From Nocardia cyriacigeorgica NBRC 100375 (GTDB lineage: Bacteria; Actinomycetota; Actinomycetes; Mycobacteriales; Mycobacteriaceae), in the NCBI RefSeq assembly GCF_000308555.1, contig NZ_BAFY01000132.1:1-64000 (forward strand): 64,000 nucleotides of DNA. The letters are read 5' to 3'. The notes beneath the pieces are model-generated. The model was not told the origin of the DNA and did no database searches. It saw only the letters and a program-made list of their open reading frames with translations. A program made the position numbers and the translations under genes. Within the stretch, counting starts at the first letter, position 1, and each line of letters starts with the position of its first letter. Positions 15,948-26,028 of the stretch are shown here, piece by piece.

Positions 15948-16520
15948 TCAGGCCGCTCGGCCGGCCAGGGTGAGGTCGATGCGTTCGATGAAGTCGCCGA
16001 TGTCTTTGGGGGAGCGTGAGGTGATCAGCGGATAGCCGTGGGTGTCGTCGAGGACGACCGAACGGTCCACCCAGTCGGCGGCGCCGGCATTGCGGAGGTC
16101 GGTCTTCAGGGAGGGGTATGAGGTGAGCGTCTTGTCGCCGACGATGCCGGCTTCGACGAGCATCCACGGTCCGTGGCAGATCGCGGCGATGGGTGTGCCC
16201 GCGGCCGCGATCCGGCGGGTGATCTCGACCGCGGCGTCGTTGAGGCGCAGCGAATCGGCGTTGACGGTACCGCCGGGAATGAGCAGCAGGTCGTAGTCGG
16301 TGGGGTTCACCTCGTCGAGGGTGGCGGTGGGTTGAACGGTGGTGCCGGGATTCTTGTCGTGCACCAGGGTCTGGATGGTGTCGCCGGATTCCGCGGCGAT
16401 ATCCACGGTGGCGCCCCCGTCACGTAGATGCTGCACGGGAACCATGAGTTCGTCCTGTTCGACGCCGTAATTGGTGACGATCGCCAGAATGCGGCGCTGG
16501 GTGAGATCGGTGCCTGCCAT
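15948..16520 (-). CDS. DJ-1/PfpI family protein (protease/glyoxalase-like)
   Basis: A 190-aa single-domain protein with the DJ-1/PfpI fold. It shows ILAIVTNYGVEQDELMVPVQ, LLLIPGG and the nucleophile elbow AICHGPWML with its Cys, followed by LTSYPSLKTDLRNAGA. The motif matches PfpI-like general stress proteins (YraA/YhbO type). The catalytic Cys and neighbouring His are present; a Glu in the VEQDE region may complete the triad. ATG16520 has AAGGAG upstream; the frame is open to 16598. Divergent from the sigma factor and probably part of the same stress response. Confidence 0.9.
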   Translation of the reverse strand: MAGTDLTQRRILAIVTNYGVEQDELMVPVQHLRDGGATVDIAAESGDTIQTLVHDKNPGTTVQPTATLDEVNPTDYDLLLIPGGTVNADSLRLNDAAVEITRRIAAAGTPIAAICHGPWMLVEAGIVGDKTLTSYPSLKTDLRNAGAADWVDRSVVLDDTHGYPLITSRSPKDIGDFIERIDLTLAGRAA

Positions 16521-16744
16521 GCTCGCGCTCCTTCGTTCGATGCCTGGTGCCCGTGTTCGGCTTCTTCGGCCGGGGTTCGTGCGACTCGTTCCCGGCATAC
16601 CCGGGTGTTCGGTGCCGACACGTCGGGGCCGTTCACGGTGCGGCGAACGTCGGCGTGGGCGATCACTTTTCGATTACGGGGAAGTGGGTACTCCTCATTC
16701 AGGTCGAGCCGAACGTCAGCCGATTGGGGAACCGAGGAGGCCCA

Positions 16745-17602
16745 ATGAACCAGTTGAAGCACGCTCAGACCACCACAACCGCATCGGCAGCCCGATCCGT
16801 CGGTACCGCTGCGGGGAAACACGGAGAATCTTCGGACAGTTACGAGAACATCGAGCCGTGGTTCGACAAGCTCGAAGCATTGGACCCCGACGACCCGCAC
16901 CGCGCGCACATCCGCGACGAAATCATCGAGTTGTGTCTTCCCTTGGCCGAGCACATCGCGCGCCGTTTCGGTGGACGCGGTGAATCCTTCGACGATCTGC
17001 AACAGGTGGCAAGGGTGGGGTTGATCCAGGCCGTGGACCGTTTCGATCTCAGCCGCGGCAGCACGTTCCTTGCCTATGCGGTGCCCACCATGATGGGTGA
17101 GGTGCGCCGCCACTTCCGCGACCGCACGTGGGCGGTGCGGGTGCCGCGCACGATGAAAGACATCCAGTTGCGCATCGGTCCGGCCACCGAAGCCCTGTCG
17201 CAGCGGCTCGGACGGGTGCCGACCGCCCGTGAAGTCGCCGCCGAGCTGGGGGTGGAGCTGGCCCAGCTGACCCAGGCGATGGTCGCGGCGAATGGGCACA
17301 CCAGCAATTCGCTGGAGTCGATCGCCCGTGATGACGATGACGCGGGCAGTGCGGTGCAGCGCAGGCTCGGCAGTGAGGAGCCCTGCTACGAACTGCTCGA
17401 GGACGCCATGGCGGTGCGACCGCTGATCGCCGCGCTGCCACGGCGGGAACGTCAGGTGCTGGTATGGCGGTTCTACGGGTCGATGACCCAGAACCAGATC
17501 GCCGAACGGCTTGGTGTGTCCCAGATGCAGGTGTCGCGGATCTTGTCGCGCACGCTGGCGAGCCTGCGGGAGCAGGCACTGGCCGAGCCGGCTGCTGCCT
17601 AG
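16745..17602 (+). CDS. RNA polymerase sigma factor, SigF/SigB (group 3) type
   Basis: A 285-aa sigma factor of the SigB/SigF/SigG stress-sporulation class. Region 2 is clear (LAEHIARRFGGRGESFDDLQ, QVARVGLIQAVDRFDLSRGS, TFLAYAVPTMMGEVRRHFRD), region 3 starts at RVPRTMKDIQLRI, and region 4 has the HTH (MTQNQIAERLGVSQMQVSRI). GAGGAGG before ATG16745 fixes the start; the frame is open to 16547. No anti-sigma factor gene is adjacent, unlike the rsbW-sigF pair of mycobacteria, so its control must come from elsewhere. Likely directs general stress genes. Confidence 0.92.
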   Translation: MNQLKHAQTTTTASAARSVGTAAGKHGESSDSYENIEPWFDKLEALDPDDPHRAHIRDEIIELCLPLAEHIARRFGGRGESFDDLQQVARVGLIQAVDRFDLSRGSTFLAYAVPTMMGEVRRHFRDRTWAVRVPRTMKDIQLRIGPATEALSQRLGRVPTAREVAAELGVELAQLTQAMVAANGHTSNSLESIARDDDDAGSAVQRRLGSEEPCYELLEDAMAVRPLIAALPRRERQVLVWRFYGSMTQNQIAERLGVSQMQVSRILSRTLASLREQALAEPAAA

Positions 17603-17662
17603 CTCTTGCCGGTCCGGCTGGATGGCCGGCGATTGTTGTCATATTTGAGACATCAGTGGGTT

Positions 17663-17678
17663 TGTGACTGGTATCACA
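17663..17678. promoter_or_regulatory. Crp-type palindrome upstream of carboxylic acid reductase
   Basis: TGTGA-CTGGTA-TCACA matches the cAMP receptor protein consensus TGTGA-N6-TCACA exactly on both arms. It lies about 97 bp before the reductase start codon and 60 bp after the sigma-factor stop. Confidence 0.6.
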
Positions 17679-17774
17679 CCCGATTGGAGCTGTGTTGAGG
17701 CCCCTCGGCTGGCATCTTGCTTAGGCACGCTAACGTTCGGGACTTTGCTCGACCGGCCGGGGAGGCACCAACAC

Positions 17775-20700
17775 ATGTCGATCGAGACGCCGGCAGCTCG
17801 GCGCAGGCAGCGCATCGCTCTGCTCTACAACGATGATCACCAGGCTCGCGCGGCCGCACCGGATGAGGCGGTGCTCGATGCGGTACGGACACCCGGCATC
17901 GGAGTCGCACAGATCGTGGCCAGTGTGCTCACCGGCTACGCCGAACGTCCCGCGCTCGGCCGGCGTGCGTTCGAGATCGTGCGCGATCCGGTCACCGGAC
18001 ACCATGAGCGTCGCTGGCTGGACCACTTCGACACCATTACCTACGCCGAAGTGGCCGATCGCGTCGAGGCGGTAGCCGCCGCGTGGCGGGGCACGGCCGG
18101 AGTCGAGCCGGGCACGATGATCGCGGTTCTCGGAGTGACCGGCGTCGAATTGACCATCGTCGATCTGACCTGCGCACGTCTCGGGGCGGTGGTTGTGCCG
18201 CTGCAAGCCGGTGCGCCCGGTCCGGCGCTGGCCCAGATCGTCACCGAGACCGAACCGCGGGTGCTGGTGTCCACGCCCGAACTGCTCGACCGTGCGGTCG
18301 ATTGCGCGCTGGCCTGCCCGGCGCTGCGGCGTCTGGTGGTGATCGATCATGTCGCCGAGGTGGACGCGCACCGGTCGGCGCTCGCCGCGGCAGCTGAGCG
18401 ACTGGCGGGCACGTCGATCACGCTCGAGACCCTGGCCGAGGTGATCGAGGCCGGCCGCGATATGCCCGGGCCCGCACCGTATTTCACCGAGCCCGACACC
18501 GACCCGCTGGCGATGCTGATCTACACCTCGGGCAGCACCGGTACCCCCAAGGGGGCGATGTATACCGATCGGCTGGCCGCGGGGATCTGGTTGCAGGGGT
18601 TGGCCAGGAAGGCGGGCTCGAATCCGCCGGCCATCAGCGTGAACTACATGCCGTTGAGTCATCTCGCCGGACGGCTGGCGCTGGCGGGGGTGCTGGTGCG
18701 CGGCGGGACCGCGTATTTCACGGCCGCGGCGGACATGTCGACACTGTTCGACGACATCGCGCTGGTCCGGCCCACCGAGATGGTGCTCGTACCGCGGGTC
18801 AGCGAGATGATCTACCAGCGGTATCAGAGCGAGTTGGCGGGCGGGCGGACCGATGCGCAGGCGCGGGCGCAGCTGCGTCGCGAGCTGCTCGGCGGCAGGT
18901 TGATCTCGGCGTCGACCGGTAGCGCGCCGCTGGCGCCGGAGCTGAAGACGTTCATGGAATCGCTGCTCGAGATCGAGGTACACGACGCCTACGGGTCCAC
19001 CGAGGCCGGCGGCGGCCTGGTGGTCGACAACCGGGTGCGCAGGCCGGTGGTGATCGACTACAAGCTCGTCGATGTCCCCGAACTCGGCTACCGCACCACC
19101 GATGCGCCCTATCCGCGTGGTGAGCTGCTGCTCAAGACCACGACGATGATCCCCGGCTACTACCGCCGTCCCGACATCACCGCGCAGGTCTTCGACGCCG
19201 ACGGTTTCTACCGCACCGGCGACATCGTCGCCGAGATCGGCCCGGATCGGCTGCGCTATCTGGATCGGCGCAACAATGTGCTGAAGCTGTCCCAAGGTGA
19301 GTTCGTCGCCGTCGCGCAGCTGGAGGCGGTGTTCGCGGGCAGTCCGCTGATCCGGCAGATCTTCGTCTACGGCAGCAGTGTGCGCGCCTACCTGCTCGCG
19401 GTGGTGGTGCCGACCGAGGCCGCGCTCGCCGCGGCCGCCGACACCGGCGAGCTCACGGCCTCGATCGCGGCCTCGGTGCGTGCGGTGGCCGCCGAGGCCG
19501 GGCTGGAACCGTATGAGATTCCGCGCGAGTTCATCGTGGAGACCGAACCGTTCACGATCGAGAACGGGCTGCTGTCGGGCATCGGCAAGCTGCTGCGCCC
19601 GGCGCTGGAACGACGGTACGGTCCGCGGCTCGAGCAGATGTATCGCGACCGCGCCGAGGGGCGTTCGGCGCAACTGCTGGCCTTGCGTGCCGGTGCGGGC
19701 GAGGTCGCCGTGGTGGAAACGGTGGTGCGAGCCGCACGTGCCGTGCTCGATTGCACGGTCGAGCAGTCGAGCCCGCAGGCGCATTTCGCCGACCTCGGCG
19801 GTGATTCACTCTCGGCGCTGTCGCTGGCGAATCTGCTGACCGAGATCTTCGGGGTCGAGGTGCCGGTCAGTGTGGTGACCAGCCCGGCGACGACGCTGGG
19901 TGATCTGGCCGAATACATCGCCACCGCACGGGAATCCGGCACCGCAGTGGTGTCGTTCGCCGGTGTGCACGGGGCCGGACCCGACCAGGTGGCGGCCGCG
20001 GATCTGAAGCTGGAGAAGTTCATCGACGCCGAGACCTTGGCGGCGGCGCCGGGGCTGCCGGTGGCGGCGACGACGTCGACGGTGTTGCTCACCGGCGCCA
20101 ACGGCTACCTCGGGCGATGGCTGTGCCTGCGGTGGTTGGAGCGGATGGCGGCCGTCGGCGGGCGGGTGCTGTGTGTGGTGCGCGGCAAGGACATCGACAG
20201 CGCCAGCCGCAGGCTGGAGGCGGCGTTCGACTCCGGAGACCCGGAATTGCTGCGCCGCTACCGTGAATTGGCGCACGACCATCTCGAGGTGATCGCCGGC
20301 GATATCAGCGCACCCCGCCTCGGGCTGGGCGAGGCGGCCTGGCAGGAGTTGGCGCGGCGGGTGGACCGGATCGTGCACTGTGCCGCGCTGGTGAATCACG
20401 TGTTGCCGTATGCGCAGTTGTTCGGGCCCAATGTGGTCGGCACCGCCGAGATGATCCGGTTGGCGCTGACCCATCGGCTCAAGCCGGTGACCTATCTGTC
20501 GACGGTCGCGGTGGCCGCCGATGTCGACCGCGCGGTGTTCACTGAGGGCGGCGATATCCGGGCCGGTAGCCCGGTGCGCGGCAACGGCGCCGGGTACGCC
20601 ACCGGTTACGGCAACAGCAAATGGGCCGGGGAAGTGCTGCTGCGCGAAGCGCACGATCTGTGCGGGCTGCCGGTGGCGGTGTTCCGCTCGGATATGGTGC

Positions 20701-21260
20701 TGGCCCATCCGCACTACCGCGGGCAGCTCAACGTGCCGGACATGTTCACCCGGCTGCTGATCGGGTTGGCCGCCACCGGTCTGGCGCCCTCCTCGTTCTA
20801 TCGCGGTGGGCGCGGTGTCCGCGCCCACTATGACGGGCTGCCCGCGGATTTCACGGCCGAGGCGATCACCGTGCTCGGCGGCGCCGTCGACGAGGGCCAT
20901 CACAGCTTCCATGTGGTGAACCCGCACGATGACGGGATCTCCCTCGATACGGTGGTCGACTGGCTGATCGCGGCCGGTGTCGCGATCGAACGCGTCGACG
21001 ACTACGCCGAGTGGCTGGCTCGGTTCGAGGCGGCGCTGCGCGCGCTGCCCGAGCCGCAGCGCAGCGCCTCGGTGCTGCCACTGTTGCATGCCTTCGCCCG
21101 CCCGGCGCCGGCGATCGCGGGTTCGGCCATCCCGGCCACCGAGTTCCGGGCCGCGGTGCGCGCCGCGGAACTCGGTGCCGACGCCGATATTCCGCACCTG
21201 AGTGCGGAACTGATCACCAAATACGTGGGTGACCTTCGATTGCACGGGCTGATCGCTTGA
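17775..21260 (+). CDS. car: Carboxylic acid reductase (CAR)
   Basis: A 1161-aa enzyme that reduces aromatic or fatty acids to aldehydes with ATP and NADPH. The N-terminal adenylation domain (to about 640) has [13 protein letters not shown] near residue 250 and YRTGDIV. The carrier domain holds [10 protein letters not shown] with the phosphopantetheine attachment Ser678. The reductase domain starts near 765 with [19 protein letters not shown] and has YGNSK (Tyr/Lys near 946). All three domains are intact and of family length. ATG17775 has GGGAGG 9 nt upstream; the frame is open to 17664. Activity needs a phosphopantetheinyl transferase, which is not in this window. A Crp-like site lies upstream. 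Confidence 0.95.
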   Translation: MSIETPAARRRQRIALLYNDDHQARAAAPDEAVLDAVRTPGIGVAQIVASVLTGYAERPALGRRAFEIVRDPVTGHHERRWLDHFDTITYAEVADRVEAVAAAWRGTAGVEPGTMIAVLGVTGVELTIVDLTCARLGAVVVPLQAGAPGPALAQIVTETEPRVLVSTPELLDRAVDCALACPALRRLVVIDHVAEVDAHRSALAAAAERLAGTSITLETLAEVIEAGRDMPGPAPYFTEPDTDPLAMLIYTSGSTGTPKGAMYTDRLAAGIWLQGLARKAGSNPPAISVNYMPLSHLAGRLALAGVLVRGGTAYFTAAADMSTLFDDIALVRPTEMVLVPRVSEMIYQRYQSELAGGRTDAQARAQLRRELLGGRLISASTGSAPLAPELKTFMESLLEIEVHDAYGSTEAGGGLVVDNRVRRPVVIDYKLVDVPELGYRTTDAPYPRGELLLKTTTMIPGYYRRPDITAQVFDADGFYRTGDIVAEIGPDRLRYLDRRNNVLKLSQGEFVAVAQLEAVFAGSPLIRQIFVYGSSVRAYLLAVVVPTEAALAAAADTGELTASIAASVRAVAAEAGLEPYEIPREFIVETEPFTIENGLLSGIGKLLRPALERRYGPRLEQMYRDRAEGRSAQLLALRAGAGEVAVVETVVRAARAVLDCTVEQSSPQAHFADLGGDSLSALSLANLLTEIFGVEVPVSVVTSPATTLGDLAEYIATARESGTAVVSFAGVHGAGPDQVAAADLKLEKFIDAETLAAAPGLPVAATTSTVLLTGANGYLGRWLCLRWLERMAAVGGRVLCVVRGKDIDSASRRLEAAFDSGDPELLRRYRELAHDHLEVIAGDISAPRLGLGEAAWQELARRVDRIVHCAALVNHVLPYAQLFGPNVVGTAEMIRLALTHRLKPVTYLSTVAVAADVDRAVFTEGGDIRAGSPVRGNGAGYATGYGNSKWAGEVLLREAHDLCGLPVAVFRSDMVLAHPHYRGQLNVPDMFTRLLIGLAATGLAPSSFYRGGRGVRAHYDGLPADFTAEAITVLGGAVDEGHHSFHVVNPHDDGISLDTVVDWLIAAGVAIERVDDYAEWLARFEAALRALPEPQRSASVLPLLHAFARPAPAIAGSAIPATEFRAAVRAAELGADADIPHLSAELITKYVGDLRLHGLIA

Positions 21261-21404
21261 GGGACCGGCGCGTCAGGGATGGTCCGGTGCGCGGTCGAAT
21301 CGGTCGCCCGGGCACCCAGCGCCGGTCAGTGCGGATGTGGTTGCATCAGTGTGGCGCAGGCGTTCCCGTGCGGCGCTGGTCGACACCGGGTCGGACGGGG
21401 TCGG

Positions 21405-22325
21405 TCAGGGCTGGAGCACGTAGCGTCCGCGCGTTCCGGTCTCGGCCATGGCCCGGTGGGCGTCGGCGGCCCGTGCCAACGGCAGGACGGCGTGAACGCG
21501 GGCCGGCAGCCGACCGGACTCGGCGAGGGTGAGCAGCTGCTCGAGTCGAGTGCGGTCCGGCTGGGTCAGCAACGCGTGCACCGTGATCCCGCGTTCGGGG
21601 GCGGGTGCCAGGTTGGGCCGGACACCCACGAACACACCGCCGTCGCGGACCGGGGTCAGGCCCCACACCTGCTGTGAGGTGGTGTCGACGACCGCGTCCC
21701 AGCCCGGTTCGGCCTCGGTGACGAAGTCGGCGCCCAGACCGCGCACGAACCCCTCGTCGGCGGTGCGGGCCAGACCGGTCACCTGCCAGCCGCGTTCGGG
21801 GGCCAGCGCGGTCACATTGGCTCCGATCGCACCGGCCGCACCGGTCACCAGCAGCCGATTGCCGTCGGCGGGTGCGTCGCCGAGCAGGTCGACGATCTGC
21901 GCCGCCCCCAACCCGTTGAGCGGCACCGTCGCCGCCGCGACCAGATCGAGCCCCTCGGGCACCACCGCCACCTCGGCGGCGGGCACGACGAGTTGTTCGG
22001 CGTAGGTGCCGAAGTCGCGGTCGAAACCGAGAACCACACCGGCCACTCGCGTGCCGGCGACCAGACCAACGCCAGGCCCGGCAGCGAGCACGATGCCGGC
22101 GAAGTCCCAGCCCAGCCCGGTATGGGCGGGTTGGTCGATCATGCCGAGCTGATGGAAGAAGCCGCCGACGACACCGAGATCGGTGGGATTGACCGGTGCG
22201 GCCGCCACCGCCACACGCACCTCACCCGGACCTGGTTCGGTGACGGGTACGTCGATGATCTCGATCGAGTCGGGTCCGCTCGGCGTGCGGACGACGGCGG
22301 CCCGGAAACTGGTTGTGCTGCTCAC
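21405..22325 (-). CDS. NADP-dependent MDR (quinone-oxidoreductase-like) enzyme
   Basis: A 306-aa medium-chain dehydrogenase without structural zinc, close to quinone oxidoreductases. The GroES-like half has PVNPTDLGVVGGF and GWDFAGIVLAAGPGV; the Rossmann half has LLVTGAAGAIGANVTALA near residue 175 and ends GRYVLQP. No catalytic Cys/His zinc set is seen. GTG22325 is chosen because GGAGGAG lies 6-7 nt before it and overlaps the alternative ATG22340. Its promoter carries the same triple repeat and 12-bp core as the DUF4267 gene, so it is a likely SARP target. Substrate unknown. Confidence 0.88.
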   Translation of the reverse strand: MSSTTSFRAAVVRTPSGPDSIEIIDVPVTEPGPGEVRVAVAAAPVNPTDLGVVGGFFHQLGMIDQPAHTGLGWDFAGIVLAAGPGVGLVAGTRVAGVVLGFDRDFGTYAEQLVVPAAEVAVVPEGLDLVAAATVPLNGLGAAQIVDLLGDAPADGNRLLVTGAAGAIGANVTALAPERGWQVTGLARTADEGFVRGLGADFVTEAEPGWDAVVDTTSQQVWGLTPVRDGGVFVGVRPNLAPAPERGITVHALLTQPDRTRLEQLLTLAESGRLPARVHAVLPLARAADAHRAMAETGTRGRYVLQP

Positions 22326-22356
22326 GATGTGCTCCTCCATCAGTTCGGTTCTGATG

Positions 22357-22406
22357 GCTCGAGACTGCTCCCGGCGTTTTGGAAGGCGCTTGGAGCCGGC
22401 TTGGAA
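22357..22406 (-). promoter_or_regulatory. SARP-type triple direct repeat and promoter core of the MDR gene
   Basis: On the minus strand TTCCAA, CTCCAA and TTCCAA follow each other at exact 11-bp steps (22406 to 22379), then 10 nt, then GCAGTCTCGAGC (22368-22357), about 30 bp before the start. The same layout precedes the gene at 26137. Confidence 0.72.
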
Positions 22407-22606
22407 ACGCGGGGCGGCGGCCCACAATCGGTTCGGCCCTCGTCGGCTGACCGGTGCCCGACGCGCTCGGCCCGCACCGGCTCGAGGCAGACCACCACCA
22501 GGCCGCCGGGAGCGACCCGGTCGGCGAAAAACTGCCGCTGAGCGTGGCGTGGAAGGTGCGCCCGGCGACGCCACGACGCCGGCCGAATCCAGTGCGCGCG
22601 CACTGA

Positions 22607-25600
22607 TTACGGGTCTTGGCCTGGCCGAGATTCCTGCAGCGGCGGACAGCCCCACACTGCGGCGATGTCGGCGGCGCGGGCGTAGTGTTCGGCGGCTTCG
22701 TCCTCGCGGTCGAGGAAGCGGGCGAGTTCACCGAGGGTGTGGGCGACCGGGCGCACGGCCAGTGACAAGCTCTCCGCGCCGGCCGGTGGGCCGTCTCGAT
22801 GGGGGAGCAGGTCGGTGTAGATCTGCTCGGCGGCGGCGCGGTCGCCGAGGGCGAGGATCGCCATGGCGCGCAGGCTGGTCAGGAAGGTGAAGAAGAAGTC
22901 CGGGCGGATCGGGGCCGGTGCGGTGCGGGACCGGTGTGCTTCGTCATCGCGGCCGGCGGCGTGCAGGGCGAGGGTGAGCAGATCGGCGACCATCGGGCCG
23001 AGCGCGGCATGCAGATCGCGGATGTCGTCGAGGTGCTCGCCGAGAGTGCCCTCGTTGAGCCAGGTCGCCGCGAGCGCCAGCCGCAAAAAGCCGGTGGCGT
23101 GCACGGATCCGGCCCGCTCCAGGCGTTCGGTGGCCTCGGTGTAGAGGCGTTCGGCGTCGGCGAACCTGCCCTCGATGAGCACCAGCGACGCCAGCGCGAT
23201 CTCGGCGGCGCCGATCGCCTCCGGCATCCGGTAGGTGCGGGCCAGCTCGAGCGCTTGCCCGATCAGCGCGCGCATGGCGGCCGGGTCGTTGGCCGCCGCG
23301 GCATTGGCGGCCAGGTTGAGCAGCCCGGTCACCCGGTAGACCGGCAGGTCGTGCTCGATGCCGATCTGCACCAGCTCACGGGAGTAATCCTGTCGTCCCG
23401 AATCGCGCGCGAGAACCAGCAGCGCCCCGGCCCGCAGGCGCGGCGAGGAGGCGAGGTCGAGCGCTTCGCGCCCGGCCACCAGGACCGTCGGGTCGGCCTC
23501 GCCGACCAGCTCATGGGTGTAGGCGATGAGCAGGTGGGCGCGCACCTCGGTGGCAAGGTCGGTGCGGTCGAGCAGACGGCGCAGGCGCTCGACGATGGGA
23601 CGGTCGACCGTGCCGTAGGTGCGGGCCAGCCAGGGCGTGGGTTCGGTCCAGGCGGTGAACGCCGCGATCATCAGGTCCTCGCGACCCAGTGACTCGGCGT
23701 AGGTCACGGCCCGTTCGCGGGTCTGTCTGGCCGCGGCGACGTCGCCGGCTCTGACCTGCGCGCGCAGCAGCCTGCCGTAGAGGTCGACGCGCTCGTCCGG
23801 GTCGTTGCAGTGGGTGACGGCGTCGGTGAGCAGTGTGGCCGCGACGTCGTGGGCGTAGCGGGCCTCGGCCAGTTCGGCGGCGCGCACGCAGTAGCCGACG
23901 GCCTTCGGTGAGCCGGCGCGTGCGTAGTGGTGGGCGAGCGCGGCGACGTCGCCGGTGCCTTCCAGGGCCGCGGCGATCCTGGCGTGCATCCGGGTGATGC
24001 GCAGTCGGCTGACGTCGGTGATGAGGGTGTCTCGGACCAGGGCGTGCACGAACCGGACGCGACCGGGTCCGGGTTCGTCGAGCAATCCGGCGATGACGCC
24101 GGCGTCCAGTGCGTCCAGGACGCCGTCCTCGTCGGTGTCGGCGGCCTTGACCAGGACGTCGACCGAGCTTTCGCGACCGGCCACGGCGGCGAGCCGCAAT
24201 ACCGACACCCCGCTTTCGGGTAGCCGCGCCAGCCGCCGGCGCAGCACATCGCGCACGCCGTCGGGAACGTCCGACAGTGCGATGAGCGCGCCCTCGCCAT
24301 GCAGTAGCCGTGCGCTTTCCCGCACGTAGAACGGGTTGCCGCCGGTGCGGTCGGCGATCCCGGTCACCGTGTCGTCGTCGGCGGGGCATTCGGCGCGGAC
24401 CAGTTCGGCGACGGAGTCGCGGTCGAGTCCGGGCAGGTCGAGCCGCAGGGGCGCGATGCGGGCCAGCGATGCCAGTGTCGCGGTGAGGCGGTCGCTTTCG
24501 TCGCCGCGGTAGGCGGCGACGACCAGGATCGGGGCGTGCACGTCGATGCAGCCGCCGAGCAGTTCCAGTGTGGCGGTGTCGGCCCAATGCAGGTCGTCGA
24601 CGAGGACGGCGACCGGACGCTCGGCGGCGGCCACCGTGAGCCAGGCCCACACGGCCTGTCGCAGCCGGAAACGCCCGGCCGCCGCATCGCCGGTGGCCGC
24701 GGCGGCGTCGGACAGCAGTGGCGCGAGATCGTCGGCGAATTCGCCTGCCGGCACACCCGCGGCCACGGTCCGCAGAATCTGCACCCACGCCCAGGCCGGT
24801 GGTGCGCTGTCGAGGTCGGGGCAGCGACCGGTGGCCACCAGCCACCCGTCGTGTTCGAGTCGCATGGCGAGATGTTCGAGCAGTGTCGATTTGCCGAGCC
24901 CCGCCTCGCCGGTGACCACTGCGAGGTGTGCGCCCGCGTCCTCGGCCTTGGCGGCGGCGGCCCGGAGCGCCGAGAGTTCGGCGTCGCGGCCGACGAACGC
25001 CGGTGCGCTACGCTCGGCGACCACACCCGGCACCGTGGCCACCACTCCGTCGCCGGGCAAGCCCTGCATCATCGGGGACGGTTCTTCGCTGGACCGGACG
25101 CCGTCTGCGCGGGACGGACTCCTCTCTCCGCGCGAAATGCCCGCGTCGGCGGGGGAGGCGCTTGTGGCCGCGCGAAGCGAGCCGGATTCGGCGAGGAATG
25201 CGCTCGTATCTGCCCGGGGCGCAACGACAGCCGCACGGAGGACGTCGGTGCGCTGGGTGAGGATCGCTTCCTCCAGCGCCACCAGGTCGGGGCCGGGGTC
25301 GAGGCCGAGTTCGTCGGCGAAGGTGGCGCGGGCGCGGCGGAGGGCGGCGAGGGCGTCGGCTTGGCGGCCGCTGCTCCACAGCGCGAGGGCGTGCAGGCGC
25401 CAAGCCTCCTCGCGCAGGGGATGTTCGCGGGTGAGGGTCTGGGTATCGGGGGCGACCGTGGCGGGGTGGTCGAGCCGCAGCCGGGTCGCGATGTGCAGTT
25501 CACGCGCGACCAAACGCAGCTCGCCGAGCCGGGTGGTTTCGGTGACGGCCCACGGCTCGTCGGCGAACTCGGCGAACGCCGGCCCCTGCCACAGCGCCAG

Positions 25601-25987
25601 CGCATCCTCGAGCAGATCGCGCACCGCGTGGGAATCGGTGTGGGTGCGGGCTTGCTCGATCATTTCCTCGAATCGCCAGGCGTCCACGGCTGTCCGCGGC
25701 AGCCGCAGGGCGTAGCCGGGTGCGGCGCTCACCAGCAGGCGGGCCGGAGTGCGTGGCGGACGGCCCGGTTCGAGCAGGCGGCGCAGGTTGGAGATGTAGG
25801 CCTGCAATGACGCCAGGGCACGGGCGGGCGCTTCGCCGCGCCACAGGTCCTCGACCATCCGGTCGACCGGCACGACCTGTCCGCGCGCGGCCACCAGCAG
25901 GGCGAGTACACCACGCTGGCGTGGGCCGCCGAGGGGAATGGGTTCAGCGTCGGATTCGGCCGTGAACGAACCCAGTACCCGGAGCAT
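22607..25987 (-). CDS. AfsR/SARP family regulator with BTAD, ATPase and TPR domains
   Basis: A large regulator of about 1126 aa. Residues 1-95 form the OmpR-like winged helix (LGGPRQRGVLALLVAARGQV, LASLQAYISNLRRLLEPGR), 98-243 the bacterial transcriptional activation domain (AWRFEEMIEQAR). A low-complexity linker (about 265-345) precedes an AAA/NB-ARC-like ATPase with Walker A VVTGEAGLGKSTLL near 355 and Walker B VLVDDLHWAD. The rest is helical, TPR-like. Such proteins activate transcription at 11-bp-spaced repeats, which are found before both flanking genes. ATG25987 is used; ATG25993 and ATG26005 are alternatives. Confidence 0.9.
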   Translation of the reverse strand: MLRVLGSFTAESDAEPIPLGGPRQRGVLALLVAARGQVVPVDRMVEDLWRGEAPARALASLQAYISNLRRLLEPGRPPRTPARLLVSAAPGYALRLPRTAVDAWRFEEMIEQARTHTDSHAVRDLLEDALALWQGPAFAEFADEPWAVTETTRLGELRLVARELHIATRLRLDHPATVAPDTQTLTREHPLREEAWRLHALALWSSGRQADALAALRRARATFADELGLDPGPDLVALEEAILTQRTDVLRAAVVAPRADTSAFLAESGSLRAATSASPADAGISRGERSPSRADGVRSSEEPSPMMQGLPGDGVVATVPGVVAERSAPAFVGRDAELSALRAAAAKAEDAGAHLAVVTGEAGLGKSTLLEHLAMRLEHDGWLVATGRCPDLDSAPPAWAWVQILRTVAAGVPAGEFADDLAPLLSDAAAATGDAAAGRFRLRQAVWAWLTVAAAERPVAVLVDDLHWADTATLELLGGCIDVHAPILVVAAYRGDESDRLTATLASLARIAPLRLDLPGLDRDSVAELVRAECPADDDTVTGIADRTGGNPFYVRESARLLHGEGALIALSDVPDGVRDVLRRRLARLPESGVSVLRLAAVAGRESSVDVLVKAADTDEDGVLDALDAGVIAGLLDEPGPGRVRFVHALVRDTLITDVSRLRITRMHARIAAALEGTGDVAALAHHYARAGSPKAVGYCVRAAELAEARYAHDVAATLLTDAVTHCNDPDERVDLYGRLLRAQVRAGDVAAARQTRERAVTYAESLGREDLMIAAFTAWTEPTPWLARTYGTVDRPIVERLRRLLDRTDLATEVRAHLLIAYTHELVGEADPTVLVAGREALDLASSPRLRAGALLVLARDSGRQDYSRELVQIGIEHDLPVYRVTGLLNLAANAAAANDPAAMRALIGQALELARTYRMPEAIGAAEIALASLVLIEGRFADAERLYTEATERLERAGSVHATGFLRLALAATWLNEGTLGEHLDDIRDLHAALGPMVADLLTLALHAAGRDDEAHRSRTAPAPIRPDFFFTFLTSLRAMAILALGDRAAAEQIYTDLLPHRDGPPAGAESLSLAVRPVAHTLGELARFLDREDEAAEHYARAADIAAVWGCPPLQESRPGQDP

Positions 25988-26028
25988 GACCATGACCTGC
26001 CACATCGTACGCACGGCGATGTCCAGCG

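Noticed and set aside
16650-16700. GGGTAC before the sigma-factor gene as a SigF -10 box
   Set aside because: A GTTT -35 at the right distance is not present, so an auto-regulatory promoter cannot be supported.
17730-19784. A 684-codon open frame antisense to the reductase gene
   Set aside because: It is a shadow frame caused by high-GC codon bias: rich in Arg, His and Gly, with no family features.
24536-25810. Plus-strand frames across the SARP gene
   Set aside because: No domains and full overlap with the regulator.
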